Assembly: GCF_014898055.3 (NCBI RefSeq)
Contig: NW_023604295.1
Span: forward strand, 98,223,591 to 98,287,590
Source: Talpa occidentalis
Lineage: Eukaryota; Chordata; Mammalia; Eulipotyphla; Talpidae
Reading direction: 5' to 3'
DNA length: 64,000 nt
Shown here: in pieces, positions 11,711 to 23,060 of the stretch
How positions within the stretch are numbered: the stretch's first letter is position 1
How the letters are laid out: each line of letters starts with the position of its first letter
The notes under the pieces: generated by a model
Database searches by the model: none
What the model saw: only the letters and a program-made list of their open reading frames with translations
What the model was told of the DNA's origin: nothing
Made by a program: the position numbers and the translations under genes

Positions 11711-12103
11711 TGTGACCTTTGCGAGGCACTTTAACATTTTAATTATGGCCTTTTCATTTACTTCCCAAAATGACGTTTTGGGAGAAGAAGAGCATGATGG
11801 TCATCCAGGGTGCAAGTGAGGAGCAGGGGCAGCAAGATACAGGTGGATGTGGGCATTTCCCCGAGGCAGAAGTGGGGAGTTGGAAGCAGCTGTCTTGGTC
11901 CAGGGAGGAGCCAAGTCCTTCCAGGATCACTTGTCTGAGTCGGTCCCTTTTTCCTGCTGGGAGGAGTTGTTGGGAGGATTAAACAAGGTGATTCGGCCAC
12001 TTAATGTGCCAAAGTCCCTAGCCCTGTTTCAGGACCTTAGGAGGTACTGGGGATTCCTGTCCAGTTCCTGGTGCTCCTGGTGGGGAGAGGACGCGTGTTC
12101 TCC

Positions 12104-12127
12104 TGCAGGGGCACTAGGTGGCGCTGT
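12104..12127 (+). promoter_or_regulatory. CTCF-like binding motif
   Basis: The core 'gcactaggtggcgctg' fits the CTCF consensus (C/G-CASYAG-R-KGGCRS) closely, with a GC-rich upstream part 'tcctgcaggg'. CTCF sites of this strength often mark loop anchors or insulators. This is a motif match only; occupancy cannot be seen from sequence. Confidence 0.5.
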
Positions 12128-12337
12128 GGGACCACTGTCGCGCCCAGACCCTAGGTGTTTGGTCCTCAGGAGTTGATCAGCCTGAGGAAGCTGGTCCCAG
12201 CCCACAGGGCCTCCCGAAGCTGAGGCAACCCCTGTCTTGTTGGGCATCTCTCCAAAGGACACAGGGGGTCCTCCTTTTTCATGCAGGCTCTGGGTTCCTT
12301 CTCCACCGGTCCACAGACAAGGAGAACCTTGAGCTTC

Positions 12338-12361
12338 CTTCCTGCCTGCCTGCCTGCCTGC
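12338..12361. repeat. (CCTG)n short tandem repeat
   Basis: About five imperfect CCTG units ('ctgcctgcctgcctgcc'). Confidence 0.85.
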
Positions 12362-12744
12362 CACAGAGCAAGGGAGTCTCCCAGGATGGAGGGGACAGCA
12401 GGACCAAACAGGGACACTTGTTCTTGGAGAGGGTAACCTTGCTGCAAAGACCCTGTCTACCTCCTAAGAACAAAAAGCCCACAAGCCCCTCTTTCTAACT
12501 CTGCAAGCTAAGTGATAAATTTGTGCAACCCTGTCTTTGGGGAAACTTGCTTTACTAAAAGGGTTTGTTTTGGAGACTCAGAGGGCCAATTCTGTGCCAA
12601 TTCCTGTGCGGCGCTTGGTTACCTTGCCTGTCCTCACAGGCCTCTGAGTGGCTCTTCCAGTGCGGGGGAGAAGAGTGTCAGAAACATCAGATCTGGAAGC
12701 AGACTCAGCATCCCCACACCCCATGGCTTAGAATCGGAGGCCCC

Positions 12745-12850
12745 ATGGTAACTTCCCTGAGGCTCACCTGCAAAGTGGAGAGAGGAATCCTGCTTTGTAG
12801 GGTTGCAGTGAGGAATGAATGAGTGAAAGCGCTTGCAGAAGTGTTTTGTC
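12745..12850 (+). repeat. MIR fragment
   Basis: 'aacttccctgaggctcacct', 'gcaaagtggagagagga' and 'gggttgcagtgaggaatgaa' match the MIR core. Confidence 0.7.
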
Positions 12851-14322
12851 TGTTAGAAAGTCTAGGCACCTATGAAGTGGGATATCACAAGATAACAAGC
12901 TTGGACAACCTTGGGACACATACAAAATGGTGCTACAGGCGGCAAGGGCCAAGTGGGGAGGGGAAGGCAGGAAGGTGGAAGGGAGAGACGTGGCCTTGAA
13001 CTAGGTCTAGGATTAAGGGTGGAATTCACAGGAGCACAGGGACTGGACGGTTTCGGGTGAGTGGGGATGAGTCCACATAGCTGGAAGGAGGGGACAGAGC
13101 CAGATGGGAGACCTGGTGCCTGGTACCCTAGCCATTAGTTGCCTCTACGAAGTCTTCACCTTAACCCAGGAAGGTGAAACCTTTGCAAAGACCCCTCTGA
13201 CCACAGTGACACAGGAGCAGTGGGAAGGCAGCCCCGTGGCTGCTCTAACAGCATCGTGCATGGCACCTTGTTCTGCACTGGGATTCGGGAAGCAGTCCTC
13301 CTCCTCGAACGTTCCAGACCATGAAATAGGCTTCAGAGTTGATGCTCACTCATCCTTTCTGTCTCAGGAGGGGAGGACTGGCCAGGCCACCACAGGCAGT
13401 GCTGTTCACACACACGTTCCCTTTGCACTGACACCAGGAATTGTGTTTCCAAAGCATTATCTTCCACTTTTCAGTCAGGCAAAGAGTCCAGCTGAGGCCT
13501 GTCTGAGTTGTCTAAGGAGAGAAGCTGTTTGTGGAGCCCAGGGCAGCACCACACCATACACACAACACACACTTGGGGTGAAATGCGTGGAGGACGGGGC
13601 CATCGCCGCTCGGGTGGGGGGGTGGTTAGGGAAGTCATGCCAGCCACAGGGCTTGCCTTGGCCATGCCTTGTGGCATGCCCTGGCCACTGGCTTGAAGGA
13701 CAAGGTAATGCTGCCCCCCGGCCCCCTGCTCAGCATGGACGTGCTTTTCCGCTGTCTCCCTCCACAGCCACCTTATCGCCCAGCCGTGAAATTGTCAGCC
13801 AGGAGATCGTGTTTGACCAGAGGTCTGGGGCAGGAGACTCTTCTGTTGGGGAGTAAAGAAGCCACTTGGAATATCTTTCCTTTCTCTTCCCACAGCTGCT
13901 ATTCTTTCTGAAACACCAACCTCATGGCTCCCATCACTGTGGGTGGCTCTGGATGAAACAGTCACTAAATATGCTGAACCACAGCAACAGAGAAACCACA
14001 GGAAGGGGAGAAGGACAAGACACCGGGAGGGAGTGGACTGGCCAAAAACGTATGTGGGGATCCTGTTTGGATGAATGTAGGAATCGGTTCATTTCCACAT
14101 GCCCTGAGCCTGCCTCCTTCATGAGCGAGGCAGAGGACGATGGCAGGAGCTGGGGCAAAGGGAGGCTTGTTCTGTTGGCTTCGAGCTTAGCAGATATACG
14201 TTCTCAGGTGTTCCCATGTCCCATCATTTTCCCCTCCTGTGATGGCCTGACAAGACTTTTGAGCCAAAAAAAATAAAAGAGACCGAAAAACCAGCCCCCT
14301 CTATGTACGCTGGCCAGCTCCC
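12851..14322. other. GC-richer unique sequence with chance ORFs
   Basis: A 250-codon plus-strand ORF (13104-13856) is the longest in this half of the window. It has no recognisable domain, no homology that I can recall and no hydrophobic signal. It overlaps ORFs in other frames, as expected of GC-rich DNA. A G-quadruplex-type motif lies at 13612-13631. A short CA-rich stretch is near 13558-13572. Confidence 0.45.
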
Positions 14323-14470
14323 AAAGTGCTTTGTGCTCAGTTTTTCCATCTGTCCTATGGGGACAAGAGGAGAGAAGGGCATTTCCCAGGGTTGCTGTGG
14401 AGATTGATGGACAGATGGAAAAGAATATGGAAAAGAACAGTGCACAATTTAGTGAAGGTGGTATTTTTCC
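14323..14470 (+). repeat. MIR fragment
   Basis: 'ctcagtttttccatctgtcc' and 'cagggttgctgtggagattg' are MIR core phrases. Confidence 0.65.
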
Positions 14471-14744
14471 CCCAATGAAAAAAAGAAGCGGTATTTTTTC
14501 ACTACATGCAAATAAAACTTCAGTCCCCAGAGCCAAGGGAGTCCAAGAAATAAAGCCAAAAGCAAACCTGGACGGCTGTGGCTGGAATTCTTGGTGATGA
14601 GACCTTTGAAGTGAGGGCTCTCCCTCCTTCCAAGGGCTCTAGCAGCTCCCCCAGTCGCTTGATGAAAGGGAAGACATGCTCTGTTGTGGTTTGACACATG
14701 CCCCAGATGTCACATTGCAACTCTGTTTGGCAATTAGTTCTCGG

Positions 14745-14900
14745 AGGTGGCAGCTGTGTGCAGTGGGAAGTGCCTAGGCTGGAAATTGAGGTGTACCATG
14801 CCAGTGCCAGCTATGCTCCCAGACAAAGTATCCGTGCCTCTGCTGCTTCGTAGACAAAATAGGGGTGATACCAGCATAAGCCTCGTCCTTTGGATTGCCA
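14745..14900 (+). repeat. MIR fragment, 5'-rich
   Basis: A head-like 'gcagtgggaagtgcctagg', then 'cgtgcctctgctgcttcgta' and 'gacaaaataggggtgatacc' follow the MIR order. Confidence 0.55.
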
Positions 14901-14949
14901 AACGAAAATATATGATGCCAGGATTGATGTGAATTTCTGATAATTAACA

Positions 14950-15075
14950 AATAATCTTTTAGTGTAAGTCTAGCCCATGCAATACTTGGGATATACTTAT
15001 ACCAAAAAATTATTTGATGTTGATCTGAAATTCAGATTTAACCGTATGTTTTCTATTATATCTGGCAACCCTACA
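14950..15075. repeat. Unnamed interspersed repeat, copy 1
   Basis: Shares an ordered series of matches with 39640-39775: 'gtgtaagt', 'ttgcat'/'tgcaat', 'gatatactta', a lysine-codon-like A run, 'gaaattcagatttaac' against 'tccaaatttaac', and a closing 'ctggcaac'-like end. The same phrases occur widely in mammals, but I cannot name the family. Confidence 0.55.
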
Positions 15076-16200
15076 CCCTCAAGAGACTCCCCAAGGCATC
15101 ATTTGGGTGAAAGTGCTTCACAGAAGGTGGACAATAACTTTAGCAACCAAACCATCTTTCATTTGGAGGCCCCAAGTGCTCCCCTCCCCTGCCAAGCTTC
15201 CACCGATACTTCTACTTCAGTGAAATCTTTTCAACTCTGAAGGGTCCAGTGGCTCTTCCCAACCCCACTCTCTTCTGGTTCTCACATGGCCCTGCCATGA
15301 CCCACTTTCAGAGTGCCACAGAGGCTCCCAGAGGCTGCTGAAGTCATTTCCTGCTCTGGGTCCTGCCCACCATGGCTAGGCAAGGCTTGGGTTTATGGTG
15401 ACTTTAGCCCTCAAGTGTGTGATACAGCGGGAGACTCCCAGGTCCATCCAACAATGGAGATGGTGCTAACCCTACCTCACCTTTAATGCAGGACATGAGG
15501 AGATAATGCCGGTAAAAGCCCTAACAGTGAGTTAGGCACGGAGCAGGCAGCAGGATGTGTGCCTGCGAGTCACCACTACCACCTGTTTCCCCTGCCCTCT
15601 ACCAGGCTGGCATTACCCAGGTGTTCTGTCTCTCCTTCGCCAATGACCTCCCCATTTGTTTCCACACTCTCGAAATTCCAGCTCACTGGCCCTGCCTGCT
15701 TCTGCCTCCCCAATGGCCCGTGTCTGGCCTCCCCAAGCCTCACTGGACATGTTCTCTTAGGATGGGACTTTGCTTCCTTTCGCATTCCCCAAATACAGCT
15801 GAGAATGGATGAACTTACGTGTAGGGCAGGCTCTTTGCTCTCTCCCTATTGGACCCCAGCTGGTTTTCAGGAAAAATGCACTTGGAGATCAGGGTGGGTA
15901 GAGAATGAAGAGAAGGAGGACTCTGGGGCCTTGTGCTTTGGTTCTCTCAGTCCAAGAAGCAGTTGGGGCTGGGCATCCCCCTGGAAAGGTCAGGGTTAAA
16001 AGGCAGGAGCCCTAATCCCCTCCCTTACCCCACTGGGCTCAGTTCTTCTCTTGTGAGGAGAGACCAACACACCTATGGGCCAGACCACAAATCACTCATT
16101 TTATTCATTCATCAAACACACAGTCTCCTGGTAGGATTGGGGAGCACAGAAGTTAAGAAACATCACTGCTTTGATGGGACCCTGAGGTGGACGGGGAGGG
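15076..16200. other. Unique sequence, no gene seen
   Basis: Overlapping chance ORFs up to 146 codons (15559-15999) without domains. No repeat is recognised. Confidence 0.45.
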
Positions 16201-16203
16201 TGG

Positions 16204-16205
<2 letters not shown>

Positions 16206-16245
<40 letters not shown>
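16206..16245. repeat. (GA)n microsatellite, about 20 units
   Basis: Uninterrupted GA dinucleotides. Length and purity suggest a polymorphic locus. The ORF running into it (arginine/glutamate repeats) is an artefact. Confidence 0.97.
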
Positions 16246-16249
<4 letters not shown>

Positions 16250-16494
16250 ATGAATTAGGCAGATACAATGCAGGTAGGGAGAGCTAGCACAGAGGGGGCT
16301 CAGTTGACTCAGGAGACTGTGGGTGCAGGATCCCAATGGTACACAAAGTGGGGTGTGGCAAATGATATAAAATTTGAATGATGACAAAAGTCAAAAAGTT
16401 GACCATTTCAAATATTGAAAAAATGTGAAACAACAGGAATGTTCTCACTCCACCAGTAGGAGCTAATTTAGTACCACTACTCTAAAAACACTGC

Positions 16495-17220
16495 AGATGG
16501 CTATTCCCTAGGACCCCCTGAGAAATCCTACTCCTAGGTCTAGACCTGAAGGAACATGTGCACATGTGAGCCATGGAGAGAGTGGCCTGAGAGCCTCTCA
16601 GCCAGGGCTTGCCAGGGCCCCAGACTAAAACAGCCTCAGGGGCCATCAGCACCTGAATGTAGACAAGTGGAGGGCATCATCATATAATGGAATACTACAC
16701 AGCAGTGAAAATGCACAAGGGGCAACTATGTGCAGAGCAGGGACCAAAATCACCAGCACGATGTTGAACAACAGAAATCAGACACAAAAAGGTATATCCT
16801 AGGTTGCCAACCTCTAGAACAAGCAAAACAAAACAATGTGGATTTGGGGATGCACTCATGGGTGCAGCCACTCTCAAAAATCAAAGCCTAAGTCATAATG
16901 GCGGATACCTCCATTAGGTTCTCCACTAGGGTGATTTTGTTCTCCCCCACAAGGGGATATTGAATGCCTGGAGAAGTGTTTGTCATGATTGGGAGTGAGG
17001 TGTGTTGCAAAATATCCTACAATGTTCACATTCCCATCAAAGAAATATCCCACCCAAATATAGAGCTGCTCTTGAGACACCCTGATCTAGGGGACCAGGG
17101 GGATGATCACATGGGACTGCTAAGATCCTGGCAATGGACAGGGTGGTTATTTTATATAGATCCTGTAAACTAAATGTTTTGTACACTCCAAAAATAATGA
17201 CAGAGCATGCAATTGGGTAT
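16495..17220 (+). mobile_element. Old L1 3'-end relic, split by MER20-like element
   Basis: 'aatggaatactacacagcag' followed by 'atgttgaacaacagaaatca' are typical of the L1 ORF2 end and 3' UTR on the plus strand. After the hAT element, 'ggtggttattttatatagat' may continue the 3' UTR. No open frame remains. Confidence 0.6.
16905..17092 (+). mobile_element. MER20-like hAT-Charlie non-autonomous transposon
   Basis: 'agggtgattttgttctcccc', 'aatgcctggagaagtgtttg', 'aatatcctacaatgttcaca' and a closing 'cttgagacaccctgatct' match the MER20 consensus order. MER20 copies are eutherian-wide and some act as regulatory sites in other mammals; nothing here shows activity. Confidence 0.75.
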
Positions 17221-17554
17221 TTGGGGGATCAGCAGAAATGAGGTCAGCCTTGGCCTCCAGCTGCAAAGGGAACCACAGGCACCAGTGAGTGCTATTGCTG
17301 GGACACCCTCAGAAGGCATTTCAGAGACCTGGGCAGCCTGATAGTGCCCTCAACACCCCTCCAAGAATCCAGGATAGAGAGGGGCTCCCTAAGCTGAGGG
17401 CAAGTGCCTTGCTCAGTGAGATGAGGCTTTTCTTTGGGTTCTACTCCACTGGAGGGAACAGCAGGCCCCACTCAGAGCCAGGTGGACAGATAGCCTGACC
17501 AACTACCTCCCCTCCTCTCTCTGTCTCCCCTAAATCCCTTCTGGAGGACCTCGG

Positions 17555-17601
17555 GGTCCAGGGACTCATGGAGCCATTCTGTGGAGGTACCAGGAAATAT
17601 A
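17555..17601. repeat. Local microduplication, copy 1 (47 bp)
   Basis: Nearly identical to 18484-18531, sharing 'gtggaggtaccaggaaatat' and 'gggactcatg', with about three substitutions and one 1-bp indel. No transposon signature is present. Confidence 0.9.
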
Positions 17602-17674
17602 TCATTTGGGCTCCATGGATGAGACACTTACTCACAAGCTCTGAGCTTTTATACTCCAAGATTAATAAGAAAAG

Positions 17675-17850
17675 GCAGCAGCAAAGTGCGCTGTAATTCA
17701 GACTCAGGCCTGGGTTTAAATCTGATCTGTGGTATGACTTTGAACAAGTCGCCTGATTTTGTTGACCCTCAGCTCATCACGTGTGAAAATGGAAATAGAG
17801 GCATCTCAGTCACAGTGTTGGCATGAGGGAAAGAGGAAGCCACGCAGGTA
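17675..17850 (+). repeat. MIR fragment
   Basis: 'cctgggtttaaatctgatct', 'tgactttgaacaagtcgcct' and 'ctcatcacgtgtgaaaatgg' follow the MIR order from the tRNA-related head to the core. Confidence 0.8.
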
Positions 17851-18483
17851 GCTTCGAGGGAATGGCAGCATCTGCTAAGCAGCAGCTGAGGTTGGGGTCA
17901 TCGTTACAGGCAGCCCTGGGAACCCCCACTGCACACTGAAGTGTGGCAGGCAGTGGTGACTGGGCAATGCCAGACTACTCAGTGTCACCTACGGTGGATC
18001 AGGCCCCTTGTGTCCTCAGTTTCCTTGCTAATGTCCCTTGGTTATCACCAATTTTAAAATAATTAACCCCTTGAGGAAACAAGGGAGGGAACTGGGGCCC
18101 AGGCTTGGGTGAAAGTTTTGAAAGAAGACCAGTGTTCCCTGGCCTAGCTCCAACAGGTGAAGGTGTGAAAGTTCAAGCATTCATAGGTAACGTAAAGCTA
18201 GCCCCTGGGCCTGCTCCCACTGCCTCCACCTGCACCCTGAGTTCTTTTACCTCTGTTTTTCTGAGTTTCTGTTTTGTTTCACCAAATATTATGCTCTCAA
18301 GCATGCTCCCAGCAGGCAAAAGATGGCACACTTGAATGAGGATCATTTGAAGGGAGGTTAACTAATGAGCTTGTCAAAATTTCAGAGCAGGCTCTGAAAG
18401 GAGTGATGGAAGGGATTCTGGAATCTGGACGGAAGAGTGGCTTGGTCCAGGTGGCCTGGAGGGTCGAGGGGGCTGTGAACTGC

Positions 18484-18531
18484 GGTCCTGGGGACTCATG
18501 AAGCCATTTTGTGGAGGTACCAGGAAATATA
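18484..18531. repeat. Local microduplication, copy 2 (48 bp)
   Basis: Partner of 17555-17601, about 930 bp downstream in the same orientation. Flanking sequence is unrelated on both sides. Confidence 0.9.
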
Positions 18532-18789
18532 GAGGGGCACAGGGCTGGCAGCCCCCGTGCAGATGCTACTCATTCCCTCCTCCCTCCTGATACTTGGCAT
18601 CAGCAGAATCTAATAGGGAGACAGTGGGCTATCCCTGCCGTCCACTCTGGTCAGCCTCCTGGACACAAAACAGACACCCAGAACAGGGGCATGTGAAGGT
18701 GTTTCAATTGAAGGGGCTCCTGCTGAGGGTTCAGTCCGGTGATGGGCCCTGGCTCACATTTCAGTCTTGTGAAGATTCTGCCACAGGCC

Positions 18790-19985
18790 TGAGCGATAGC
18801 TTTAAAATCAAGTTTACAGCGACATGATCAACATGCAATAAAGAGCATTCAGTTTCATGTACATTTTGATGACTCTTGACAAATTTTTACACCCATGTCA
18901 TCATGGCACACCCATATAGAGAACATTCTCATCCCCAAATACTCCATGCCACCCCTTCCCAGTCAATTCCCCTTCCACCTTTGGCTCTGAGCAATCACTG
19001 ATCTGCTTCCTATCACGTAGAGCCCATGTGTCTCTTCCAGAGACTTGTGTAAGTGGGAAATGAAGGTGTGTGCCCTTCTGGGCGTGACTTCGCTCGCCCT
19101 GCGTGATTCTGAGATTCATCCCTGTTTCGTTGATTTCAGTGCTGAGTCAGCATCCCATTGTCCTAACATGTCACAGTTTATTCCTTCACCTGTTCATGGA
19201 CATTTGGGGACTTTTTTTATTTGTTATGCTGTTGCGAATAAAACATATGCAAACGTTAGCATCCAAGACTTTGCCTAGACATACACTTCCATTTCTCTCA
19301 GGTAAATACCTGTGGGATTGCTGGCATTTGTAAGTGTTCGTTTGACTTTATAAGAAACTGCCAACCTGCTGTCTAAAGTGGGGTTATCTTCTACAACTCA
19401 CCAGCAGAGCAGAAGGATTCCACACCACTGACAGTTGGTACCATCGGCCTTTTTTTTTTTTTTCAAGATTTATTTATTTATACAGGAACCTTGGTACAGT
19501 CCAGATGTGCGGGAGGGTGAGAGGATTCACCAGAGACAGCAGTGGACAGAACAGGCAGACTGACGAAATACACTGCAGAGGGGAGCAGCGGGCGAGACAG
19601 GAGAGGTCTGCTCGCCATGTGGGTTGCTCCCAGGCCAGCGAGCATTGAATCCGCGCTGCAGAGGCTGCAGACAGCTTCACAGTGCAGCGCTCAACCGCCT
19701 GCGCCACCAGGGAGGCCCCCATTGGCCTTTTTAACTTTAGCCTTTGTGGTAGGATGTGGCGATAGCTCATTGCCATTTGTTTGGAATTTCTCTGTGACTC
19801 ACAATATCCAGCATCTTTTCACATGCCCGCTGGCCTTCAGATCTCTTGTGACATAGCTATTCAAAGCTCTTGCCCATTTTTTTGAGTTGTTCATATACTT
19901 ATTATTAAGTTAGTTTTTCTTGGTCAGTGACTAACCTTTTTCCTTCTAATAGTGCATTTTGAAGACCTGACGTTTTCGATTTCTC
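18790..19985 (-). mobile_element. Old L1 (L1M type), minus strand
   Basis: 'ttcacctgttcatggacatt', 'tttctctcaggtaaatacct', 'ataagaaactgccaacctg' and 'cagcatcttttcacatgccc' match the reverse complement of the L1 ORF2 end and 3' UTR. The frame is destroyed. A type B SINE splits it at 19455-19718. Confidence 0.85.
19455..19718 (-). mobile_element. tRNA-derived SINE copy 4 (type B), inverted
   Basis: Runs from a poly-T (reverse poly-A) through 'agatttatttatttatacag' to 'gcgccaccagggaggccc', the reverse complement of the SINE head. The target duplication is ccatcggccttttt at 19441-19454 against ccattggccttttt from 19719, with one difference. It is nested in the minus-strand L1. Confidence 0.92.
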
Positions 19986-21764
19986 ACAGAGGCTATGTAA
20001 GGATGGCAGTTGGGCTTGAGCGCCCTCTATGCTTCCCATTTCCCCACCCAGCATGGCAGGGTTGCCCCTTGTCTGTAGCACCACTCCGTGCAGCTCTGCC
20101 AGTCAGGACACCAGACTCTGATTCTGGGCCTGGCCCGAGCTGCTACGATCTGGTTCAGGACAAGCGTAGTTGTCAACTCATCACAGATACCTTAGACACA
20201 GGAGAGCGCCAGGTGCCTCTCTGGTCAGCTCTTGTGGACAGCACCCTCTCTCCCGCTGCTGCCCCAACCTGTGGACAGCAGGGCCATGGGCCTGGCCTCC
20301 CAGCTGGCTCTCCCCATGTTCAGCTTCACATCCACAGCATCAGGATGCCTGCCTCCTCCACTTTGATCAGGATAGGGGGGTGCTCAGCGGTTGGTTTTGG
20401 ACCATCTCTGTGATGCATTTTGACAGCCTTGGCCAAGCATATGCTTTAAATCCTCATGAGAAAGGGTTTTTTAGAGTGGAGGGGGAGCCCATGACAGCCT
20501 TCAAAGGGCTCTCTAGACAAATTGGGGGTGTGAAGAAGACGCCAGCCTCTCTCATCAGGCTGCAAGTTCAATGTGGTTTCAGAAAGTGGACTCCCAGCCT
20601 GTCCTTCAACCCAAATGGTGACACTGGACTCAATATATAAGCTTGTTCTGTCTTCCCTCCACAGGGTTCATCCTCCATGCCCTTTCCCTGGGTTTTCGTA
20701 TGACCTCCCACAGTCCCCTTGGCTCCCCATCATGGAGCACCTTAAGCAGAACCCAACTTTCTTCAGATGACTTCAGAAGGAGTTAGATCATTTGTAACTG
20801 ACTCCTAGAAATACTTAATAAGATTTCAACTTGGTACTTCTGAAAAATCAATATACATATAGTCACAAGGACGAACAGACACAATATTCCAAGCACAATG
20901 ATTTCGCCCTTTTATTCTTTTGTTATCCATCCCCCTATTCCTGGGGATATGAAACCCTTGCGGAGATGCAACTACCACGTTGGGGTCACAGTTTTCTGGT
21001 TGGCGGCAGGGTCAGCCTCCCTCCCTGAAGGTGCTCAGAGCCAGACTGGGCCTCCAGGAAGGCAGGGAAGGAAACTTCTTGGAGCTGGCGTGTCCTTCTG
21101 TGTTTAATTTTCCCATAAGTCAGCTCTGATTAAGAGGGATGGCCTCATGTTTCATGTATTCAGAGCCGAGTTCTGCAGAGCACCTTGCAAGGTGGGGGTG
21201 GAGGGCAGCTCCCCGGCTGGCGGATGGGGGCAGCGGGGTAGCCGCTCACCAGGTCACCCCCAGCACACACGTCTGCTACCTATCAGATCGCATTGGGGGA
21301 ACCATCCACCAAACAGACGCTGAGATCATCTGACAGCCTCCTCCTAATGAGACCCAGGGCTGCTCCCCAGCTTGTGTGGGAGTCTGCGTGGAGGAGCCCC
21401 CACCAACCTGAGAAACACCTCCCAGGGATGAAAGATGCTCTCTTCCAAGTCCATTTCTCTGTGTGAAGTGGTGGGAAGCTTTTCAAAACCAGAAGCCTTA
21501 GTGCCCTCTCCTAGGACAGTCGTTTCTCAGGCCCTTCAGGCAAAGGCAGCAACCTTCAACATTTATTCATTTGGTATCACAGTTGCTGGTTCCCAGCTGA
21601 AAGCAGATATGAGAAGAGGTGAGCTCAGCTCTTACCTCCAACAACCTGCAGTTCACCTGGGAAGACAGGACAGATGCACATGGAATAAGGGGTGTCAATG
21701 TGCACCATGGTAAAGGGGGTTTTCTGTGCACAGAGCTCATGCCCAAAGCATACAGACCCCACTG
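19986..21764. other. Unique sequence with chance ORFs
   Basis: ORFs of 153 and 156 codons (19952-20413 and 20170-20640) overlap in different frames and have no recognisable domain. The first begins inside the L1 relic, which argues against both. A weak reverse CTCF-like motif lies near 20020-20032. Confidence 0.45.
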
Positions 21765-22260
21765 AAGATGATCCATTGTCTCACATCACTTAGAAAAACA
21801 TCCAGACTCCTCACCAAGACACTCCAGTCCCTGCCCAACCAGGGTGTTTTGCTTTTCTTCTTCAAATGCTACATCCCCTCAGTCTGTGCCCTGCTGTCCT
21901 TTGCCTGGAATTCTCTTCCCCCAGATAGTCTCGTAGCTGCATTATCTCACCACTGGAATTTCGGCCCAAATGCCATCTCCTCAGCAAGCCCTTCCCAGAC
22001 CATCTAGAACAAACGGGAGTTCTCTCAGGCTCTCCTGGAGGCATCAATTCATTTCCACATCCTACTCAGTCCTTATCAGGACATCTTTCCTACTGCCACT
22101 GATTGACTGAGGATCCATTCACAGTCTCCTGCGATCCCCACTGGAATGTGGCTCTGCGAGAGCAGAAACCTCATCTGTCTTACTCACTGTATCCTAGAAC
22201 ATGAGTATGCTTGACGTGTCTAACAGAGGACACTCCTTAGATGTTTGTCAGCTATCTGAG
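21765..22260 (+). mobile_element. L2 3' fragment
   Basis: 'aaacatccagactcctcacc', 'tcctttgcctggaattctct', 'gcccaaatgccatctcctca', 'gcaagcccttcccagacc' and 'gagagcagaaacctcatctg' follow the L2 ORF2 end and 3' UTR. Confidence 0.85.
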
Positions 22261-22329
22261 AGAAGAGGAAGGCAGGGGTCAATGTATGGCACCTGCTATA
22301 CAATGATCCCAGCAGCCCACATCAGCAGC

Positions 22330-22460
22330 CAGGGTGGTGCAGTGATGACCTTGGCTTTACCACCTGCCAGCTCGTTGAAGGAGCCTCAGTGGGCTTGTAA
22401 GTAAAATGTAATTTCTCTGTGTGCTGCTTAGTGAGAATCAAGTGAGTGCTCCATAACTCG
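22330..22460 (+). repeat. MIR-like fragment
   Basis: 'gatgaccttggctttaccac' and 'gagaatcaagtgagtgctcc' resemble the MIR head and 3' region. Strongly diverged. Confidence 0.4.
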
Positions 22461-22839
22461 TAATTTCATCCCACCCCTGTCCCCACCATCATCATGATCT
22501 ACACCACAGCTCAGCAATCACCCACTTAGAGCCTCTTTTGTTGTCTGCCCTTAGTCTTTGCCACAAGAGGCTTCCTGCCCTGGCTTTCTCTCCTTGCCCG
22601 ATATCATTTGAACCATTGGCAAACACTGTTGGTTTCCTGGCCCAAGTCATCCTAACCTTTCTTCCTGCTAATGGATCCCTGATTACCTGCTAATAGATGT
22701 CTCAATCTTAGGAACGGTGAACACAGAGCCTGATCGGGGGAGTGGGCAAATGCACCAGCTTTAGCCAAGCTTCTGGGAGGAGTTTTCCAACTAGCAAAGA
22801 TGGGCATGTGAGCTAGACTTGAATACAGTTGTGTAAGGG
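22461..22839. other. Unique sequence, no gene seen
   Basis: Nothing recognised between the MIR-like fragment and the LTR-like segment. Confidence 0.4.
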
Positions 22840-23060
22840 TGTGATGTCTGGTTTTGTAGCAGTTACATTGTGATCATGAGGCAACAATATGCATGAGGAC
22901 AAAAAATGCTGACATGCTGAGGGTGGCAAAATAGGCAACTGGAAAGCACCGTGGTCCCTGATGACATCCTCAAGACAGCCACATTTCTTTGTTCTTCCTG
23001 TTAAATATCTATGTTTTCTAAGTCACCCTTAGTTATTACTTATAGCCCAAATCTAACATA
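22840..23060 (+). mobile_element. MLT1-like LTR fragment
   Basis: 'gtgatgtctggttttgtagc', 'attgtgatcatgaggcaaca', 'gctgacatgctgagggtggc' and 'ctgatgacatcctcaagaca' resemble the 3' half of an MLT1-group LTR. Uncertain family and edges. Confidence 0.5.

Noticed and set aside
13104..13856. 250-codon plus-strand ORF
   Set aside because: GC-rich chance ORF with overlapping ORFs in other frames, no domain and no recalled homologue.
16163..16387. Serine/leucine and arginine/glutamate repeat ORFs
   Set aside because: Products of the (GA)n microsatellite.
20020..20032. Reverse CTCF-like 'gcgccctctatgc'
   Set aside because: Departs from the core at key positions and overlaps no other support; too weak to list as a site.
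19952..20640. Two overlapping ORFs of 153 and 156 codons
   Set aside because: Different frames of the same DNA, the first starting in an L1 relic; neither shows protein-family features.
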